Shown in pieces: positions 36,684-45,659 of a DNA stretch of 64,000 nucleotides (position 1 is its first letter; each line of letters begins with the position of its first letter). This DNA is from Ruegeria_C sp040830705 (GTDB lineage: Bacteria > Pseudomonadota > Alphaproteobacteria > Rhodobacterales > Rhodobacteraceae): the NCBI GenBank assembly GCA_040830705.1, contig JBFOME010000019.1, forward strand, positions 35,063 to 99,062. Reading direction: 5' to 3'. Under the pieces are notes generated by a model, which searched no databases, was not told where the DNA came from, and saw only the letters and a list, made by a program, of their open reading frames with translations. Made by a program: the position numbers and the translations under genes.

Positions 36684-37763
36684 ATGAAAGATACGAATGT
36701 CAGAACCACCACGGGCCACGGCCGGACCTATGACAGCGTGCTGGACACCATCGGCAACACGCCAGCCATAAGGGTGAACAATATTGCCCCCGATCATGTG
36801 GACATGTTCGTCAAGTTCGAGGCGTTCAATCCCGCCGGATCGGTCAAGGACCGGCTGGCCATCAACATCATCGAGGCCGCTGAGCGGTCGGGCGCGCTGA
36901 AACCCGGTCAAACCGTGGTCGAGGCGACCAGCGGCAATACCGGTATCGGGCTGGCCATGGTCTGCGCGCAGAAAGGGTATCCGCTGGTGGTGACAATGGC
37001 CGACAGCTTCTCGGTCGAGCGGCGCAAGCTGATGCGGATGCTGGGAGCCAAGGTTGTGCTGACCCCGCGCGCCGAAAAAGGATTCGGGATGTACCGCAAA
37101 GCGGTCGAACTGGCAGAGAAACATGGCTGGCTGCTGGCCCGCCAGTTCGAAACCGAAGCCAATGCCGAGATCCACGCCGCCACCACGGCGCAGGAAATCC
37201 TCAATGATTTCGACGGTAAACGGCTGGACTATTTCGTTACAGGTTACGGCACTGGCGGAACCGTCTCGGGCGTCGGCCGGGTCCTGCGTGAGGCGCGCCC
37301 GGAAACCAAGATCATCCTGTCCGAGCCGGCAAACGCGCAGCTGATTGGCAGCGGCCACGCTCAGGAACGCGGAGCGGATAACGCCCCCGCTGCGAGCCAT
37401 CCGGCGTTTGAGCCGCACCCGATCCAGGGCTGGACCCCCGATTTCATCCCGGCAGTGCTACAGGAGGCCATTGACGGCGGCTACTATCAAGAACTACGTC
37501 CGGTACCCGGCATGACCGGCGTGGAATGGGCCAAGAAACTGGCCGCACAGGAAGGTATCCTGACCGGCGTGTCGGGCGGTGCCAGCTTTGCCATCGCCAT
37601 GGAAGTGGCAGAACAGGCCGAGCCTGGCTCAACCATCCTGTGCATGTTGCCCGATACCGGCGAGCGCTATCTCTCTACCCCGCTCTTCGAAGACATTGCC
37701 GAGGAGATGACCGAGGAAGAGATCGAAATCTCGACCTCGACCCCCGGCTATCACATGCCCTGA
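36684..37763 (+). CDS. Cysteine synthase/CBS-type PLP enzyme
   Basis: 359 aa from the ATG at 36684. Fold-type II PLP enzyme: lysine K55 in NPAGSVKDRLA, TSGNTGIGLAMV for the carboxylate, GYGTGGTVSGVGR for the PLP phosphate, and GVSGGASF near the end. It is longer than CysK by a C-terminal acidic tail (ITEEEIEIS-like region). O-acetylserine sulfhydrylase is the default guess, but it sits one base upstream of a PLP decarboxylase, so it may make a beta-substituted alanine for that enzyme instead. Confidence 0.8.
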   Translation: MKDTNVRTTTGHGRTYDSVLDTIGNTPAIRVNNIAPDHVDMFVKFEAFNPAGSVKDRLAINIIEAAERSGALKPGQTVVEATSGNTGIGLAMVCAQKGYPLVVTMADSFSVERRKLMRMLGAKVVLTPRAEKGFGMYRKAVELAEKHGWLLARQFETEANAEIHAATTAQEILNDFDGKRLDYFVTGYGTGGTVSGVGRVLREARPETKIILSEPANAQLIGSGHAQERGADNAPAASHPAFEPHPIQGWTPDFIPAVLQEAIDGGYYQELRPVPGMTGVEWAKKLAAQEGILTGVSGGASFAIAMEVAEQAEPGSTILCMLPDTGERYLSTPLFEDIAEEMTEEEIEISTSTPGYHMP

Positions 37764-37764
37764 T

Positions 37765-39165
37765 ATGGCCGAGCGTTTTGCAGAACTCCTGCATGCGTGC
37801 GAGCGGGCCCTGTCCTACCGACAGGGCCTGCCCGACGCGCCCTGCGCCGAACCGCGCAGCTATGCCGAGATGCTGGCGCTGTTCGACGCCCCCCTGCCCG
37901 AACAGGGGCACCCCAACGAGGCCGTGATCCGCGAACTGGCCGAGACGGCGGCGCAGGGTCTGATGCCCATGGCTCATCCGCGCTTTTTTGGCTGGGTACT
38001 GGGCGGGTCGGCCCCGGCGGGAGTGGCCGCTGATTGGCTGGTCAGCGCCTGGGGGCAGAACGCTGCGTTTCATTCCAGCTCGCCCGCGGTTTCCGCGCTG
38101 GAACAGGTGGCTGAACGCTGGCTGCTCGACATTCTGGATCTGCCGCGCGAATCCGCTGTGGGGTTTGTCACCGGCGCGACCGTGGGCAATTTCACAGCAC
38201 TTGCCGCAGCGCGCGGCGCGGTGCTGCGCCGCCACGGCTGGGACCCCGATCAGGACGGGCTTTTCGGCGCGCCGCCCGTCCGGGTGTTTCTTGGCGATGA
38301 CGCTCACACTTCGGTCTTTTCCGCGCTGGGTTATCTCGGCTTTGGCCGCCGCCGCGTGCAGCGCATCGCAGCGGACGCCCAAGGCCGGATAGAACCAGAC
38401 GATCTGGCACGGCAAATCGCGGGTCATAGCGGCCCGGCGGTGATCATCGCGCAGGCGGGGCAGATCAATACCGGCGCGTTCGACCCATTCGACCCCATCG
38501 CCGATATCGCGGCAGAGCATGGCGCATGGCTGCATGTTGATGGTGCCTTCGGTCTTTGGGCCCGCGCCCATCCCGATTATTGCGACCTGACACAAGGCAT
38601 CGAGCGTGCGCATTCCTGGGCGGTGGACGGACATAAATGGCTGCAAACCCCGTTCGACAGTGGCTATGCCATCGTCCGCGACCGCGCAGCGCTTGAGGCG
38701 GCCATGGGGATTGATGCCAGTTACCTGCCCCCGCGCGAAGACGCGGACCGGATACCTTCCTTTTTGGTGCCGGAACTGTCACGCCGGGCACGCGGCGTGC
38801 CGACCTATGCGATGCTGCGCAGCCTTGGCCGCCAAGGCGTGGCCGACATGTTAGCGCGACATTGCGATATCGCCCGCCGCACAGCAGAACGGCTTTCGGG
38901 CGAGCCCGGAATACGGGTGCTGAACGACGTTGTTCTCAACCAGATCATACTGCGTTTTGGCGCAGATGCAGGCTGCGACGTGGCCACCGAGCAGGTTATT
39001 CAGACCCTGCGCGACCAGGGTGCCCTGTTTGTCGGAGGCGGCAAATGGCGTGGCGACTGGGTCATGCGCCTGTCGGTGATCTGCGACGCCAGCACCGCCG
39101 ACATTGCCGACCCGGTTGCAGAGGCGATCCTCGATGCCTGGGCGCAGGTGTGCTGCAAGCTCTGA
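37765..39165 (+). CDS. PLP-dependent amino acid decarboxylase (group II)
   Basis: 466 aa. Group II decarboxylase features are H181 stacking on PLP, D259 (LHVDGAFG) for the pyridine nitrogen and Schiff-base K291 (VDGHKWLQTPFDSG). It removes the alpha-carboxyl group of an aromatic or acidic amino acid (Glu, Asp, cysteine sulfinate, cysteate and others are all possible within the family). The ATG follows the CysK-like stop after one base, so the pair is probably coexpressed and may perform sequential steps. Confidence 0.85.
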   Translation: MAERFAELLHACERALSYRQGLPDAPCAEPRSYAEMLALFDAPLPEQGHPNEAVIRELAETAAQGLMPMAHPRFFGWVLGGSAPAGVAADWLVSAWGQNAAFHSSSPAVSALEQVAERWLLDILDLPRESAVGFVTGATVGNFTALAAARGAVLRRHGWDPDQDGLFGAPPVRVFLGDDAHTSVFSALGYLGFGRRRVQRIAADAQGRIEPDDLARQIAGHSGPAVIIAQAGQINTGAFDPFDPIADIAAEHGAWLHVDGAFGLWARAHPDYCDLTQGIERAHSWAVDGHKWLQTPFDSGYAIVRDRAALEAAMGIDASYLPPREDADRIPSFLVPELSRRARGVPTYAMLRSLGRQGVADMLARHCDIARRTAERLSGEPGIRVLNDVVLNQIILRFGADAGCDVATEQVIQTLRDQGALFVGGGKWRGDWVMRLSVICDASTADIADPVAEAILDAWAQVCCKL

Positions 39166-39237
39166 CAGGCAGGGTTTCACCTTGATCTCATTTGTATGCG
39201 ATAGTATGCAAATGACGTTCCCAAAGGCGAGACCGCC

Positions 39238-40254
39238 ATGAGTTTCTCCATCCTGCGCACAATCGCAATCGCATTTGCCGGCGTGGCTATCTTTCTCGCG
39301 ATCGGCCTCCCCCTGCCCTGGCTGCTTGGACCGATGTTTGCTTGCCTGGCCACAGCATTGCTGGGGATCGACCTGCGTGCGCCGGAAAAGCTCTGCGCAG
39401 GGATGCGCACGATTCTGGGTATTGCCGTGGGGGCGTCGATCACGCCCGCAGTGGTGGCACGGCTGCCCGACATGGCGGCTTCGATCGCGCTGATCCCGCC
39501 CTTCATCGTCGTGATCGGGCTGATCGGGTACCCCTATTTTCGCAAGCTTTGCGGCTTTGACCCCGCCACCAGCTACTACGCCGCGATGCCGGGCGGGTTG
39601 CAGGATATGCTGGTTTTCGGCGAAGAGGCGGGCGGATCGGCACGGGTGCTCAGCCTTGTTCACGCAACCCGCGTACTGGTCATCGTCAGCCTGCTGCCGC
39701 TGTTTCTGACCGAGGTCTTCGACCTCGACCTGTCCAACCCGCCGGGCGAACCGATCGCGGATGTACCCTATCAGCAACTGATCCTTATGGTGGCAATCGC
39801 CGCAATCGGATGGCGCGCCGCCGCCGCCGTTGGCCTGTTTGGTGCATCCATTCTTGGACCGATGATCCTGGCCACCATTGCCAGCCTATCGGGCCTGATC
39901 GATCAACGCCCCCCGGCCGAAGCGATTCAAGCGGCGCAGTTCTTCATCGGTCTTGTGGTTGGCGTACGCTATGTTGGCCTGACCGTGGCAGAGCTGCGCA
40001 GCACCGTCGTCGCCGGGCTGGGCTTTACCCTGATCCTCGCGGCGCTCTCGGTCATCTTCATGGAGATCGTAATCCTGCTGGGCCTGTCGGACCCGGTCGA
40101 TGCCATCCTTGCCTTTGCGCCGGGCGGGCAAGGCGAAATGACCGTCATCGCGCTGATCGCGGGCGCTGACGTGGCCTATGTGGTCACGCACCATCTGACC
40201 CGATTGATCACCGTCATCATCGGCGCGCCACTGGCCGGACGCTGGTTGCGCTGA
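39238..40254 (+). CDS. AbrB-type membrane protein
   Basis: 338 aa, about ten membrane helices in two similar halves, each with a PWLLGPMFA- or GASILGPMILA-type glycine-rich stretch and a PGGLQDM / PGGQGEM motif. This is the duplicated AbrB family (once labelled ammonia monooxygenase regulator), whose function is unknown; transport is likely. Not the DNA-binding AbrB of Bacillus. Confidence 0.8.
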   Translation: MSFSILRTIAIAFAGVAIFLAIGLPLPWLLGPMFACLATALLGIDLRAPEKLCAGMRTILGIAVGASITPAVVARLPDMAASIALIPPFIVVIGLIGYPYFRKLCGFDPATSYYAAMPGGLQDMLVFGEEAGGSARVLSLVHATRVLVIVSLLPLFLTEVFDLDLSNPPGEPIADVPYQQLILMVAIAAIGWRAAAAVGLFGASILGPMILATIASLSGLIDQRPPAEAIQAAQFFIGLVVGVRYVGLTVAELRSTVVAGLGFTLILAALSVIFMEIVILLGLSDPVDAILAFAPGGQGEMTVIALIAGADVAYVVTHHLTRLITVIIGAPLAGRWLR

Positions 40255-40310
40255 CCCATGCGACAACCACCCATACTGGTCGCCCTCCCGATCTGCTGCT
40301 ATAGCCAAAG

Positions 40311-41534
40311 GTGAACGGAGATCCGGTCAAGTTGGAGTGCCCACCGGTGTCAGAACTGCTGATCTCGCGCAGCGCCGATATTCCGGACCCGTTGCGGGTG
40401 GCACGCGCGAGAAGCCTGCCCAATCTGGGGCCGCGCCTGCTGTTTCTCAGCGGTGGCAGCGCGCTCAACGATATCGCGCGGCGGCTCAAGCTCTATACCC
40501 ATAACTCCATACACCTGATCACACCCTTTGACAGCGGCGGCAGTTCACAAGTGCTGCGGCAGGCCTTCGACATGCCCGCCGTGGGCGATCTGCGCAGCCG
40601 GTTGATGGCGCTGGCTGACGAGACCGAGTTGGGCCAGCCCGACATATTCCGCCTGTTCAGCTATCGCTTTCCCAGCGAAACAAGCAAAGCAGCGCAGGAA
40701 AGCGAGCTCGGAGCACTGCTGGCCGGGGAACACCGGCTGATGCGCGCCATCACTCAACCCATGCGCCGCCTGATCCTGTCGCAGCTGCGCGCTTTTGCAG
40801 ATCAACGCCCCGTTGGGTTTGACCTGGCCGGGGCCAGTCTCGGCAACCTGATCCTTGCCGGCGGCTACCTGACCCATGAGCGGGCGCTGGAACCGGTGTT
40901 GTTCCTGATGTCCAAGATGGTCGATGTGCGCGGCACGGTGCGGGCCATCGTCGATGACACGCTGGGTCTGGGCGCGGAACTGGAAAACGGCCAATTGGTG
41001 TTGGGCCAGCGCGAGCTGACTGGCAAAGAGGTTCCGCCGATCACCGCCCCTATCCGCCAGCTGTTCCTGACCCGCGATGGCGCGCGCCTTGCCGCTGGCT
41101 CGGTGCCGCTTCCAAAACGCAATCGCCGTCTGATCGAACGCGCCGATCTGATCTGCTATCCGCCCGGCAGCCTCTATACCAGCGTGCTGGCCAATCTGTT
41201 GCCCGCCGGTGCAGGTCGCGCTATTGCCGCACGCAACGTACCCAAAATCTACCTGCCCAGCCTCGGGCAGGATCCTGAGTGCCTCGGACTGACGCTGGCG
41301 GATCAAGTTGCCGCCCTGCTCGCCTATCTGCGGGCCGATGCGGGATCTGATTGCCCGACAAAGGCGCTGCTGAACGTGGTGATCTGCGATAGTGAAGCCA
41401 CATCGCCTGATCAGCGGCAGGCGGTCGAGGCCAGGTTCGGCATTCCTTGCCTGCCTCTTGCCCTTGCACGCACCACGCGACCGGACCGCTATGACCCCCA
41501 ACCGGTCTGCGAGGCGTTGATCTCGCTGACCTGA
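40311..41534 (+). CDS. CofD/YvcK-like protein
   Basis: 407 aa from a GTG at 40311; a later TTG/GTG start up to 40350 is possible because no site is strong. Family marks are LLFLSGGSALNDIARRLK, then ITPFDSGGSSQVLRQAF (as in CofD: T-x-F-D-S-G-G-S), VGFDLAGASLGNLILAGGYL and ICYPPGSLYTSVLANLLP. CofD transfers phospholactate to deazaflavin for F420; YvcK relatives act in wall and carbon control. No other F420 gene is here. The version with ATP-grasp and XXXCH partners (the GAK system) also comes to mind, but those partners are not adjacent. Confidence 0.8.
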   Translation: MNGDPVKLECPPVSELLISRSADIPDPLRVARARSLPNLGPRLLFLSGGSALNDIARRLKLYTHNSIHLITPFDSGGSSQVLRQAFDMPAVGDLRSRLMALADETELGQPDIFRLFSYRFPSETSKAAQESELGALLAGEHRLMRAITQPMRRLILSQLRAFADQRPVGFDLAGASLGNLILAGGYLTHERALEPVLFLMSKMVDVRGTVRAIVDDTLGLGAELENGQLVLGQRELTGKEVPPITAPIRQLFLTRDGARLAAGSVPLPKRNRRLIERADLICYPPGSLYTSVLANLLPAGAGRAIAARNVPKIYLPSLGQDPECLGLTLADQVAALLAYLRADAGSDCPTKALLNVVICDSEATSPDQRQAVEARFGIPCLPLALARTTRPDRYDPQPVCEALISLT

Positions 41535-41570
41535 GCGGTCCGCGCGGCGATCCACCTTGGGATCACGCGG

Positions 41571-43262
41571 CTAGCGGCAGCGATTGGGACGGCCGTTGTT
41601 GCGCGCCACCTGATTTCCCCAGCGCAACAGACTGACATTGCAGTCATCGCGGTCGATCGCCACCTCGATGAAACACAGCCCATCGCGGGCCTGCGCCTCA
41701 GTGATGGCGGCATCCAACTCGCCCTCGGTGGTGGCCCTTGTGCCCCAGGCCTTGCCTTCGCCCGCGCTGAATACCTCGATCAGCCCGGCATAGTCCCAGT
41801 TCTTGATGGTGTTGTAGGGGCCGTCGTGAATCTCTACCTCAATCGTGTAGCCGCCATTGTTGATCAGGAAGATGATCGGATTCGCATCATAGCGGATCAT
41901 CGTCGAAATCTCCTGCGCAGTCAGTTGGAACGATCCGTCGCCAATGCACGAGATCAATCGCCCGCCGCGCTTGCCAAGCGCATAGCCCAGCGTCGCCCCC
42001 ACCGACCAGCCGATAGAACCGTACTGCATCTGGATCTCGAACCGCGCCCCGTCCGGCAGATCGACATCTATCCCGTTAAACCAGGAATCGCCGGTTTCGA
42101 CCAACAATGTGCTGTCCGCATCCAGCAAATTCTGAATGCGCGCGAATAACTGGCGCACGGTCAGTGGCGCATCCGCCGCGCCGGGGCTGGGCAGATGGCG
42201 CGGGGTTCTTACCCGTTCAAAGGCTTTGAGAGCCCCGTCATTCGGGGTCAATCGACCGGTGAGCGCGGCGAGGAACTCATCCATGCGCACGTTGCTATAG
42301 TTGGTCTCGCCAATTTGCACGGATGCGGGATGCGCGATCACCGCACTGGATTTGTTGAAACCAAGCTGATGACCCGTGGTGGTGTAGTCGGTGAAAACCG
42401 GTCCGGCAAAGAGTAGCGCGTCTGCGGCATCGACAATCTCGCCGCAGCCTGGCGAGCTGACCGGCCCCCAGTAGATGCCCATATAGGCCTGGTGGGCCTC
42501 GGACAGAAAGCTCTTGGCATTGGGCATCGCCGCTTGCCCATAACCACAGGCCCCGGCCATGGCACGCAGCGCCGGTTCGGCCCGCGCCGCGCGCACTTTG
42601 CTGCCTGCGATCAACACCGGACGTTCCGCAGCGTTCAGGACTCGCGCCGCGTGGTCGACAGCAGCCGCCAGCGAGTCTGGATCGCTGGTTACCTGCCGGG
42701 CAAAGCTGCGAGCAATCGGCTGGGATGTGGGCGCATTTGCGATGTTCGCTGCGATCTCGATATAGACCGGTTTGCGGCGCAGCATGGCGGTGTCGATCGC
42801 CCGGTCAATCGCCTGAGGCGCAAGCGAAGGATGGTGGATGATCACCGCCTCGGCAGTGACCCGATCAAAAATCTCGCGCTGGTAGCTGTAATCCACCTCA
42901 CCCAACGTGTGATGCAGATACTCCCATTCGGCCTCGGAATTGGTGTTGGGCCCACCCGAGATCGCGATCATTGGCAGATCCTCGGCATAGGCACCGGCCA
43001 CGGCGTTGAGCAGGCTCAGACCACCTACAGAGTAGGTGACCACAACCGCCGAAGGTCCCCCGGTTGCACGGGAATAGCCATCCGCAGCATAGCCCGCGTT
43101 CAGCTCGTTACAGCAGCTTATCATCCGCAGATCCGGGTTGCTCAGCAACTCGTCGAGCAGCACCAGATTATAGTCTCCGGGTACTGCGAAATAATCGTCG
43201 ATCCCTGCCTCCTGCAAGCGCCGCGCCAAATAAGATCCGACCGTCCACTGCTGTGATGCCAT
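41571..43262 (-). CDS. pdc: Pyruvate decarboxylase, Zymomonas-like
   Basis: 563 aa, the length of bacterial PDC (568). It is a thiamine diphosphate enzyme converting pyruvate to acetaldehyde and CO2. It matches Zymomonas PDC over its whole length at catalytic sites: D30 (VPGDYNLVLLD), cofactor-activating E53 (CCNELNAGY), H117-H118 (HHTLGEVDY), ETGDSWFNG, GDGSFQLTAQE for ThDP-Mg and E475 (GYTIEVEIHDGPYN). Indolepyruvate or phenylpyruvate decarboxylase is less likely given the strict PDC motifs. Convergent with the CofD-like gene. No alcohol dehydrogenase is adjacent. Confidence 0.88.
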   Translation of the reverse strand: MASQQWTVGSYLARRLQEAGIDDYFAVPGDYNLVLLDELLSNPDLRMISCCNELNAGYAADGYSRATGGPSAVVVTYSVGGLSLLNAVAGAYAEDLPMIAISGGPNTNSEAEWEYLHHTLGEVDYSYQREIFDRVTAEAVIIHHPSLAPQAIDRAIDTAMLRRKPVYIEIAANIANAPTSQPIARSFARQVTSDPDSLAAAVDHAARVLNAAERPVLIAGSKVRAARAEPALRAMAGACGYGQAAMPNAKSFLSEAHQAYMGIYWGPVSSPGCGEIVDAADALLFAGPVFTDYTTTGHQLGFNKSSAVIAHPASVQIGETNYSNVRMDEFLAALTGRLTPNDGALKAFERVRTPRHLPSPGAADAPLTVRQLFARIQNLLDADSTLLVETGDSWFNGIDVDLPDGARFEIQMQYGSIGWSVGATLGYALGKRGGRLISCIGDGSFQLTAQEISTMIRYDANPIIFLINNGGYTIEVEIHDGPYNTIKNWDYAGLIEVFSAGEGKAWGTRATTEGELDAAITEAQARDGLCFIEVAIDRDDCNVSLLRWGNQVARNNGRPNRCR

Positions 43263-43366
43263 GGCAATACCTCATGCGATTGTCTTAACAGAATAAGGGC
43301 GTATCCCCACCCTAGGGGCCGGGGCGCCGCATTGACAAGCTTCCCGCCCTACCCCAGGCTGATCCC

Positions 43367-44449
43367 TCAATCATTCAGCCAATAGACCGTCGAGCGTCCG
43401 CCGGCGTCAGACCGTGTCAAAACGCCGGCACGCTCCAACGCGACAAGATCGCGAGTTGCGGTCGGCGCCGAGGTACCCGCGATCTTGCGGTAAGATTTCG
43501 CACTGATCCCCAGATCGACGCGCGTCGGTCCCTGATCAAACAGGGCGCGCAGCACCTTTTCCTGCCTGTCGTTCAAGTCGGGCCCAAAGCGTAGGAAGAA
43601 CCTGTTGCGGCGCAGGATGAAACGCGCCTCGTCCCGCGCGATCTGCGCCGCATTGTCCAACGTTTGTAGGAACCAGACGACGAAGGCCGTGGCGTCGATG
43701 CCACCTTTGCCTGCTTTCCGCCCGTCTTGCAGCGCCGCGTAATAGGCCTTCTTGTCACGCTCGACCTGACGCGAGAACGAAAACGGCAGTGCGTTGCCTT
43801 GCGCAAATACGTAATCGATCAGCGCCCGTCCAATGCGTCCGTTGCCATCCGAGAACGGGTGGATGGATTCAAACCAAAGATGCGCAAGTGCTGCCTTGAC
43901 CGGTGCGCTGAGCGTCGTCTCGGTGTTGAGCCATTTCAGGAACTGCACCATTTCATGGTCCAGACGGCCAGGAGGCGGCGCCTTGTAGAGTACATCCGTT
44001 GCCCCCGCCATGGCCGAGCGTACGATTTCCAGTTCAAAACTGCGCCATCGGCCCAGGTCTTCGACCTCGATCCCAAAGAACAGTAGCCTGTGCCAATCAA
44101 AAAGCGTCTCGGCGTTCAGCGGTGCCGGGGCACTGCGCGCTGCCGCCATCAATTCGGCAACCGCGTCGGACCGGCGCGCAATCGCCCCTCGGTCGCGATG
44201 TTTCAGCGACGCGACGATCGAGGCTTCAATTTCGGCCGCGTCAAGCGAAACGCCCTCGATCCCGAACGAGGCAATCGCCTCCTGCGCGGCCTGGGTCAGA
44301 TGGAACTCGGCCCGGTCTTGGTCGGGAAGGCCCACTACAAGCCCCGAAATCTCGCCGATCTGCTGCGCCGCCCTGGCCAGATGCGGTTCCACCTGCGCGG
44401 GGTCATAGCGGAAGTGCGGCCAGTGCCGTGATTGCCAGATCTGGGTCAT
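43367..44449 (-). CDS. Fic-domain AMP-transferase, class II with self-inhibiting helix
   Basis: 360 aa from the ATG at 44449 (DUF4172-like N-terminus, TQIWQSRHWPHFRYD); an ATG at 44485 is in frame. The Fic motif HPFSDGNGRIGR is complete (His at about 197). Upstream, SFGIEG (61-66) fits the [S/T]xxxE[G/N] inhibitory helix of class II Fic proteins. The C-terminal 70 residues look like a winged helix, suggesting DNA contact or target recognition. It would transfer AMP to a Ser, Thr or Tyr of a target protein. No antitoxin gene is needed with this arrangement. Confidence 0.88.
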   Translation of the reverse strand: MTQIWQSRHWPHFRYDPAQVEPHLARAAQQIGEISGLVVGLPDQDRAEFHLTQAAQEAIASFGIEGVSLDAAEIEASIVASLKHRDRGAIARRSDAVAELMAAARSAPAPLNAETLFDWHRLLFFGIEVEDLGRWRSFELEIVRSAMAGATDVLYKAPPPGRLDHEMVQFLKWLNTETTLSAPVKAALAHLWFESIHPFSDGNGRIGRALIDYVFAQGNALPFSFSRQVERDKKAYYAALQDGRKAGKGGIDATAFVVWFLQTLDNAAQIARDEARFILRRNRFFLRFGPDLNDRQEKVLRALFDQGPTRVDLGISAKSYRKIAGTSAPTATRDLVALERAGVLTRSDAGGRSTVYWLND

Positions 44450-44576
44450 GAGTTGATAGTGCCCCACATTCCAATCGCATAACAAGTATTTTTGATTTGA
44501 ATATGGCGGATAATCCCATCACGCCGGACCGATACCTGCAGGTGCGCGGGCAGCAAGGGTCAGCCGGTGCCTCTTG

Positions 44577-45647
44577 TTACGAATGATCCAGCGGCAACAG
44601 AACCGGCCCGATATCGTCCAGCCCCACAATGACCTCAGCACCAATCTCCAACGGAGCGTCGACATTTTCGCTGATTGCAAAGATCTGCCCAAATGCCGCT
44701 TCCAAAGTATACTCCATCCGGCTTCCCACATAGGTCGCCTTGGCAATCGACATAGCCATGCCAGCGGAGGCCCCGATCTTCAGACGGGTCGGGCGCACCG
44801 CAAGCAATGCCGGGCCAACATCCAATCCCCGCGCGGGCAGAACATGTTCGAAGGCACCCACCCGGATCGACGCCTTACCATCGTTGATCGCGGTGATGTC
44901 GCAGGGGATGATATTGGCCTCGCCGATAAAATCTGCGACGAAACGATCAGCCGGTGCGTCATAAAGCTCTCGCGGCGTGCCGATCTGCGCGATGCCAGCA
45001 TTGCGCATCACGACAATATGGTCCGAAACCGCCAGCGCCTCTTCCTGATCATGGGTGACATAGACGACCGTCAGGCCCAGGTTTTGCTGGATTTCGCGTA
45101 TCTCTTCCCGAACCTGCCGACGCAGCTTCGCGTCGAGATTTGACAGCGGCTCGTCAAACAACAGCACCTGCGGCTCAAGCACAAGCGCGCGGGCGACGGC
45201 GACCCGTTGCTGCTGGCCACCCGACAATTCCGATGGCAGCCGGTCGCCGAAGCCGCGTAGGCCCACAAGGTCCAGCCCCTGTGCGGCGCGATCCTTCGTT
45301 TCTGCCTTGTCGAAACCCGAGAACCCAAGCCCATAGGAGACATTCTCCATTACCGTCATATGCGGAAATAGGGCATAAGACTGGAACACCATCGATACGT
45401 CGCGATCCGTCGCCGGCAGCAATGTGACATCACGATCACCGATATGGATCGAGCCCCTGCTGGCCATTTCCAGCCCCGCGATCATGCGCAGCGTCGTGGT
45501 CTTGCCGCATCCTGACGGACCCAGCAAAGTCACCAGTTTCCCGGCCTCGATCTCAAGATTGATGTCGTCGACCGCCACCACATCCTTGCCATAGATCTTG
45601 GTGACATTGCGAAAACTGACCGGCGCGGCTTTGGAGTTGAGGCTCAT
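44577..45647 (-). CDS. ABC transporter ATPase (FbpC/AfuC-like)
   Basis: 356 aa. Walker A GPSGCGKTT, signature LSGGQQQRVAVARAL, Walker B VLLFDEPLSNLDA, H-loop YVTHDQEEALAVSD. The C-terminal beta domain (from about 245) resembles FbpC/PotA. Last gene of the operon, 12 bases after the permease. Confidence 0.9.
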   Translation of the reverse strand: MSLNSKAAPVSFRNVTKIYGKDVVAVDDINLEIEAGKLVTLLGPSGCGKTTTLRMIAGLEMASRGSIHIGDRDVTLLPATDRDVSMVFQSYALFPHMTVMENVSYGLGFSGFDKAETKDRAAQGLDLVGLRGFGDRLPSELSGGQQQRVAVARALVLEPQVLLFDEPLSNLDAKLRRQVREEIREIQQNLGLTVVYVTHDQEEALAVSDHIVVMRNAGIAQIGTPRELYDAPADRFVADFIGEANIIPCDITAINDGKASIRVGAFEHVLPARGLDVGPALLAVRPTRLKIGASAGMAMSIAKATYVGSRMEYTLEAAFGQIFAISENVDAPLEIGAEVIVGLDDIGPVLLPLDHS

Positions 45648-45659
45648 ATCCTTGCGTCC

